From Bacteroidota bacterium (lineage in GTDB: Bacteria > Bacteroidota > Bacteroidia > Chitinophagales > Chitinophagaceae), in NCBI GenBank assembly GCA_018970395.1, contig JAGWWM010000001.1:210826-274825 (forward strand): 64,000 nt of DNA, in the 5' to 3' direction. Under the pieces are notes generated by a model, which was not told where the DNA came from, did no database searches, and worked only from the letters and a program-made list of their open reading frames with translations. This document shows, in pieces, positions 63,785-64,000 of the stretch. Numbering within the stretch: position 1 is the first letter of the stretch; each line of letters begins with the position of its first letter. Made by a program: the position numbers and the translations under genes.

Positions 63785-64000
63785 CTACCATCTCGATTTG
63801 AATTTTTCCGCGTATTTATCGTAGCGAATCGTAGGAAAATGACCCTCTGAAAAATAGGAGAGCAGGGTATGCATTTCTTTGGGCTGCAAATAGCCCGGTA
63901 TAGCTTGCGCATCAGCCTGTTCAACGGGAATGATGACTGTCGTGGGAAACCCGGCATCTCCTTTTAGCAATTCAATGGCAAGCGCATGCATTTTATATTG
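63785..64000 (-). CDS. C-terminal part of a thioredoxin-fold protein, 5' end outside window
   Basis: The frame is open from base 64000, three codons before the first ATG at 63991, so this is a gene cut by the window edge. The 71 visible residues contain GDAGFPTTVIIPVEQ, whose Pro-Thr is the cis-proline of the thioredoxin fold, and a typical C-terminal IPGYLQPKEMHTLLSYFS block. The active-site CxxC, if present, lies outside. It converges on the YkgJ-like gene with 18 bases between. Confidence 0.8.
   Translation of the reverse strand, partial: QYKMHALAIELLKGDAGFPTTVIIPVEQADAQAIPGYLQPKEMHTLLSYFSEGHFPTIRYDKYAEKFKSRW

Noticed and set aside
1..64000. CRISPR array, tRNA, rRNA, insertion sequence or prophage
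   Set aside because: No regularly spaced direct repeats, no transposase or integrase, and no tRNA or rRNA-like sequence were seen on reading.

Overview
The window looks like a chromosomal segment of a Bacteroidota bacterium, probably near Chitinophagaceae/Sphingobacteriia. The grounds are: promoters of the Bacteroidetes type (TTTG, 19-21 bases, TAnnTTTG) before several genes, almost no Shine-Dalgarno sites, a FISUMP-type secreted protein, an OmpA protein with the PorE domain order (TPR, PD40, CRD, OmpA), a Bacteroidetes-type PurM and a large Wzx/Wzy exopolysaccharide locus. The species assignment is inference. The window cuts a gene at each end: a sugar transferase on the left and a thioredoxin-fold protein on the right.

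Region 1 (1-19044) is an exopolysaccharide/capsule cluster of tightly packed plus-strand genes: initiating glycosyl-1-phosphate transferase, Wza-like export lipoprotein, Wzc-like tyrosine kinase with a Tyr-Gly tail, Wzx-like flippase, seven recognisable glycosyltransferases, two pyruvyl-transferase-family proteins, a Wzy-like polymerase/ligase, two left-handed beta-helix acyltransferases and one unrecognised protein. A third beta-helix acyltransferase lies on the minus strand at the right edge. Many junctions are 4-base stop/start overlaps, and TTG/GTG starts are common. A plausible reading is that the lipid-linked repeat unit is built, decorated with acyl and perhaps pyruvyl groups, flipped, polymerised and exported under Wzc control.

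Region 2 (19185-46024) is mostly housekeeping: ruvB, terC-like, pyrD, a PLP desulfhydrase/deaminase, a sugar nucleotidyltransferase, pgi, ribF, purM, ftsE, two more glycosyltransferases, rpsO, pnp, prmA, plsY, an M48 lipoprotein, a small DUF3052-like protein, a PAP2 phosphatase, a DUF2279-like protein, a phosphohexomutase, pcm, a short ComEC, a FISUMP protein and purH. Region 3 (46131-64000) holds an alpha/beta hydrolase, lnt, guaB, dprA, the PorE-like OmpA protein, a four-gene operon (exported DJ-1/PfpI, beta-barrel, TMEM175 channel, Rossmann reductase) divergent from an HxlR regulator, queE, folD, a lipoprotein S9 peptidase, gcvP and a YkgJ-type cysteine-cluster protein.

I saw no rRNA, tRNA, CRISPR array, insertion sequence or prophage. 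The longest gap without a gene (35951-36236, about 286 bases) holds short hairpins and an octamer tandem repeat. The most unusual non-coding signal is a family of intergenic mini-hairpins with a constant GAA/TTC triloop, differing stems and partly conserved flanks. The most interesting accessory signals are the HxlR-linked operon and the polysaccharide locus.
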